This document shows positions 24,113 through 26,857 of a stretch of 26,857 bases of DNA, one piece after another (position 1 is the stretch's first letter; every line of letters starts with the position of its first letter). This stretch comes from Candidatus Kapaibacterium sp. (GTDB taxonomy: Bacteria > Bacteroidota > Ignavibacteria > Kapaibacteriales > UBA2268). The translations under genes and the position numbers were made by a program. Below the pieces are notes generated by a model, which was not told where the DNA came from, did no database searches, and worked only from the letters and a program-made list of their open reading frames with translations. The stretch spans positions 1 through 26,857 of the forward strand of contig JAQUZU010000012.1 in NCBI GenBank assembly GCA_028691175.1, read 5' to 3'.

Positions 24113-25795
24113 TTATTCCACAATCAATTTTTTGTATTTCATGCGGTGCGGAGTAATATCTCCGATACGTTTTTTGCGATTTTCGATATAATCCGAATAG
24201 CCACCCTCGAAGAAATAGACTTCCGAATCGCCCTCAAATGCAAGAATATGCGTGCAAATTCTATCAAGGAACCAGCGATCATGCGATACGACAACCGCAC
24301 AGCCGGCAAATCCCTCGAGACCTTCCTCCAAAGCTCGTAAAGTATTGACGTCAATATCGTTTGTAGGCTCATCGAGAAGAAGCACATTTGCATTTGCCTT
24401 CAGGGTCAAAGCCAAGTGCAGGCGATTTCGCTCGCCACCGGAAAGTATTCCGCATTTTTTCTGCTGATCCGGACCGGAGAAATTAAATCGCGACACATAC
24501 GCACGCGAATTCATCGAACGTCCGCCAAGCACAATTTCGTCCGAACCGCCGGAAACACACTCCCAGACGTTTTTCTCGGGATCAATATCCTTGTGAGTCT
24601 GATCCGCATAACCGATTGTTACCGTCTCGCCAATTTTTATTTCGCCACTGTCCGGAGTTTCCTGTCCCATAATTATGCGGAAAAGCGTCGTTTTGCCGGC
24701 ACCGTTAGGGCCGATAATTCCGACAATTCCGGCCGGCGGAAGCGAGAAATTCAGATTTTCAAACAAGATTCTGTCGCCATACGATTTTTTCAGATTTACT
24801 GCGTCAATGACGTTATTTCCGAGGCGCGGACCATTCGGAATATAGAGTTCAAGGCGTTCCTCTTTTTGCTTAACGTCTTGGTTCAGCAATTGCTCGTATG
24901 AAGTCAGGCGGGCTTTTGCTTTTGCGTGTCTGCCCTTTGGCGACATACGGATCCACTCCAACTCTCGCTCGAGAGTTTTCTGGCGTTTGCTTTCGGTCTT
25001 GCCTTCCTGCTCGAGACGTTTAGCCTTTTGGTCGAGCCATTCGGAGTAGTTACCCTTCCAAGGGATGCCCTCGCCGCGGTCAAGTTCGAGGATCCAGCCT
25101 GCAACGTGATCAAGGAAATATCTGTCGTGAGTTACCGCGATTACAGTTCCTTTATACTGCTGCAAGTGCATTTCGAGCCATTGAATCGACTCGGCGTCCA
25201 AGTGGTTGGTCGGCTCATCGAGCAAAAGAATATCCGGCTGCTGCAAAAGCAATCGGCAAAGAGCCACACGGCGACGCTCGCCGCCGGAGAGTACTTTTAC
25301 CGGAGTATCGCCGTCCGGACACCGCAGTGCATCCATCGCACGCTCTAGTTTGCTGTCGAGTTCCCAAGCATCGCGTGCGTCAAGAATTTCGGTCAGTTCG
25401 CCCTGCCGCTCGATAACTTTATTCATTTCGTCATCTTCCATCGGCTCGGCAAATTTCGCGCTTAGTTCGTCGTATTCTTTCAATAAATCAACTGTTTCTT
25501 TCGCTCCCTCGCGGACAATATCTATAACTGTAGCATTATCATCGAGTTGCGGTTCCTGTGCTAAATATCCGACCGAATATCCGGGAGCAAAAACTACTTT
25601 ACCCTGATATGCATCGTCTAAGCCGGCAATAATTTTCAGCAATGTAGATTTACCGGATCCGTTTAGACCGATAATTCCGATTTTCGCTCCATAATAGAAC
25701 GATAAATATATATCTTTCAGTATATGACGGCTCGGCGGAATTACTTTGCTCAGTCCCACCATCGAGAAAATAATTTTCTTGTCGTCTGTTGCCAT
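24113..25795 (-). CDS. ettA: Energy-dependent translational throttle protein EttA (ABC-F ATPase)
   Basis: Binds the ribosomal E site and gates the first elongation step according to the ATP/ADP ratio. The 560 residues fit EttA. Two ABC domains are intact: Walker A GLNGSGKST, signature LSGGERRRVALCRLLL and Walker B LLLDEPTNHLD in the first; GPNGAGKTT, LSGGERNRLHLALTL and LLLDEPTNDIDVNTLRALEEGL in the second. The last phrase and the arm insertion are characteristic of EttA rather than other ABC-F proteins. The start at 25795 follows GGAG by seven bases; a longer frame reaches an ATG at 25840 inside the promoter, so it is not used. Convergent with the S9 peptidase and downstream of aspS, but separated from it by a terminator. 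Confidence 0.95.
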   Translation of the reverse strand: MATDDKKIIFSMVGLSKVIPPSRHILKDIYLSFYYGAKIGIIGLNGSGKSTLLKIIAGLDDAYQGKVVFAPGYSVGYLAQEPQLDDNATVIDIVREGAKETVDLLKEYDELSAKFAEPMEDDEMNKVIERQGELTEILDARDAWELDSKLERAMDALRCPDGDTPVKVLSGGERRRVALCRLLLQQPDILLLDEPTNHLDAESIQWLEMHLQQYKGTVIAVTHDRYFLDHVAGWILELDRGEGIPWKGNYSEWLDQKAKRLEQEGKTESKRQKTLERELEWIRMSPKGRHAKAKARLTSYEQLLNQDVKQKEERLELYIPNGPRLGNNVIDAVNLKKSYGDRILFENLNFSLPPAGIVGIIGPNGAGKTTLFRIIMGQETPDSGEIKIGETVTIGYADQTHKDIDPEKNVWECVSGGSDEIVLGGRSMNSRAYVSRFNFSGPDQQKKCGILSGGERNRLHLALTLKANANVLLLDEPTNDIDVNTLRALEEGLEGFAGCAVVVSHDRWFLDRICTHILAFEGDSEVYFFEGGYSDYIENRKKRIGDITPHRMKYKKLIVE

Positions 25796-25837
25796 TTTGA
25801 TTCTCCATATTTGAGATGTGTGTAAATATTCAGTCCG

Positions 25838-25869
25838 CAAAATTACGAAATTTTTCGCATTATATCTAA
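25838..25869 (-). promoter_or_regulatory. Extended promoter of ettA
   Basis: Reading the minus strand: TTAGA (25869-25865), 19 bases, TAATTTTG (25845-25838), with GCGAAAAAT in the spacer. This is the third copy of the arrangement seen before dxs and the parvulin operon. The leader would be about 36 bases. Confidence 0.65.
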
Positions 25870-25895
25870 TGAAAACAATATGCCGGCATACCTAC

Positions 25896-25919
25896 AAAAA
25901 GGGCGGAATTAATCCGCCC
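25896..25919 (-). terminator. Terminator of aspS
   Basis: On the minus strand GGGCGGA (25919-25913) pairs with TCCGCCC (25907-25901) around TTAAT and is followed by five T (25900-25896). It lies 42 bases beyond the aspS stop and just before the ettA promoter. Confidence 0.85.
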
Positions 25920-25961
25920 TGCATTTATGCCGTTATAATTAAGTTCAATGAGCCTAACGAT

Positions 25962-26857
25962 TTATTTCTCACTGTTTTTCGAAACTACAGAAATTGCAAG
26001 TTCCTCGAGTTGCTTGCTATCAACCGCAGACGGGCAACCATCAACTAAAGAAAGTCCACTCGTAGTTTTCGGGAAAGCAATCACATCGCGAATATTGTCC
26101 GTTCCGCAAAGTGTCATGATCAAGCGGTCAAGCCCGAGCGCAAGTCCGCCATGCGGTGGAGCACCATATTTCAGAGCTTTTACGAAGAAACCGAACTTGT
26201 TTTCTATTTCTTTTTCGCCGAGATTCATGAGCTTGAAGATAATTTGTTGCACTTCGCTATCGTGAATTCTGATACTTCCGCCGCCACATTCGGCACCGTT
26301 AATTACGATATCGTATGCCTTTGCACGTACTCTGCCGGTATCGCTTTCGAGAAATTCAACGTCTTCGTCCATCGGCGAAGTGAACGCATGGTGCATCGCC
26401 ATGAAGCGTCCGGATTCGTCATCATACTCAAACAGCGGAAATTCTGTAACCCAATGGAATGAGTACGTCCCTTTAATTTTGTCATAAATGCCGGTTTGCT
26501 TCGCAATTTCAATTCGCAACGCACCAAGTACGGTATATGTACGAGTCCACTTATCCGAAACGAATAAAATCAGATCGGCATCTTCCGCCTGAGTTTTGTC
26601 TTTGATAGCGGCAATTTCGGTTTCATTCAAGAATTTTGCGATTGGAGAATTTACCGTGCCTTTGTCGAATTTCATCCATGCAAGACCTTTTGCACCGTAT
26701 TTTTTCGCAAGTTCAGTCAGCCCGTCAATCTGCTTGCGGGAATATCCTCCACAGCCCTTTGCATTCAAAGCGGCAACAATTCCGCCATTTTTGATTGTGT
26801 CCGCAAAGACAGAAAATCCGCAATCTTTCATATCGTCGGTAATGGTTTTCAGTTCCA
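25962..26857 (-). CDS. aspS: Aspartyl-tRNA synthetase, C-terminal part (runs off right edge)
   Basis: Charges tRNA-Asp with aspartate. About 298 residues are visible, roughly half of the usual bacterial length of near 590; the frame stays open to the window edge, so the gene starts outside. The visible part begins in the GAD insertion domain of bacterial-type AspRS ([30 protein letters not shown]). It continues with the class II catalytic core ([41 protein letters not shown], and motif 3 [32 protein letters not shown]). A terminator follows the stop and separates it from ettA. Confidence 0.95.
   Translation of the reverse strand, partial: ELKTITDDMKDCGFSVFADTIKNGGIVAALNAKGCGGYSRKQIDGLTELAKKYGAKGLAWMKFDKGTVNSPIAKFLNETEIAAIKDKTQAEDADLILFVSDKWTRTYTVLGALRIEIAKQTGIYDKIKGTYSFHWVTEFPLFEYDDESGRFMAMHHAFTSPMDEDVEFLESDTGRVRAKAYDIVINGAECGGGSIRIHDSEVQQIIFKLMNLGEKEIENKFGFFVKALKYGAPPHGGLALGLDRLIMTLCGTDNIRDVIAFPKTTSGLSLVDGCPSAVDSKQLEELAISVVSKNSEK

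Noticed and set aside
1..26857. Mobile element, CRISPR array, tRNA, rRNA, defence island or new multi-gene system
   Set aside because: No transposase, integrase, regularly spaced repeats, tRNA-like cloverleaf, nuclease-helicase cluster or toxin-antitoxin pair was seen; almost all genes belong to known housekeeping families.

Overview
This window looks like an ordinary chromosomal stretch from a member of the phylum Bacteroidota. Most visible promoters carry the Bacteroidota-type -7 element TAnnTTTG, several with an upstream element about 19-20 bases away. The gene families also fit: a DUF4836-type lipoprotein, tandem parvulin foldases, a large S9 peptidase and a C-minus ribosomal protein L28. 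Base composition is moderately AT-rich. I cannot resolve class or genus. Gene content suggests an anaerobe or facultative anaerobe able to degrade tryptophan, but that is inference.

Layout. 1-271: 3' end of a membrane protein gene, then a terminator. 272-575: gene-free leader of a tryptophanase gene (tnaA, 576-1925), which has a strong terminator. 2000-3622: NFACT/RqcH-type ribosome quality control protein, abutting tail-to-tail with a minus-strand pair (secreted protein of unknown function and a NUDIX hydrolase). A divergent promoter region leads to nadK (5314) and rpmB (6290). An outer-membrane barrel gene (6639-7316) overlaps convergently with a YihY/BrkB-type membrane protein gene. 8359-10850: a plus-strand cluster of a DUF4836-type lipoprotein, folB and folK. 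Minus strand: dxs, then upstream of it a two-gene operon of parvulin-type chaperones (SurA-like and a larger relative). Plus strand: nuoJ-nuoK as an isolated pair with its own terminator; lemA, DUF3137, crcB and an alpha/beta hydrolase as a compact cluster; an AT-rich secreted protein; and a large S9 peptidase. A bidirectional terminator separates the latter from minus-strand ettA, and the 3' half of aspS runs off the right edge.

Most genes are housekeeping: folate (folB, folK), isoprenoid precursor (dxs), NADP (nadK), translation (rpmB, ettA, aspS, rqcH), respiration (nuoJK) and envelope biogenesis (parvulins, barrel, lipoprotein). I found no tRNA, rRNA, CRISPR array, insertion sequence, integrase, toxin-antitoxin pair or defence island, and no convincing undescribed multi-gene system. 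The best leads are smaller: a shared extended promoter (TTAG[GA]-N19-TAATTTTG) in front of dxs, the parvulin operon and ettA; three phased TCGTAT repeats at the S9 peptidase promoter; tryptophanase-type specificity residues with an unusual Cys-Cys pair; a changed residue in the RqcH tRNA-binding motif; a 59-base antisense coding overlap; and nuoJK and rpmB separated from their usual partners.
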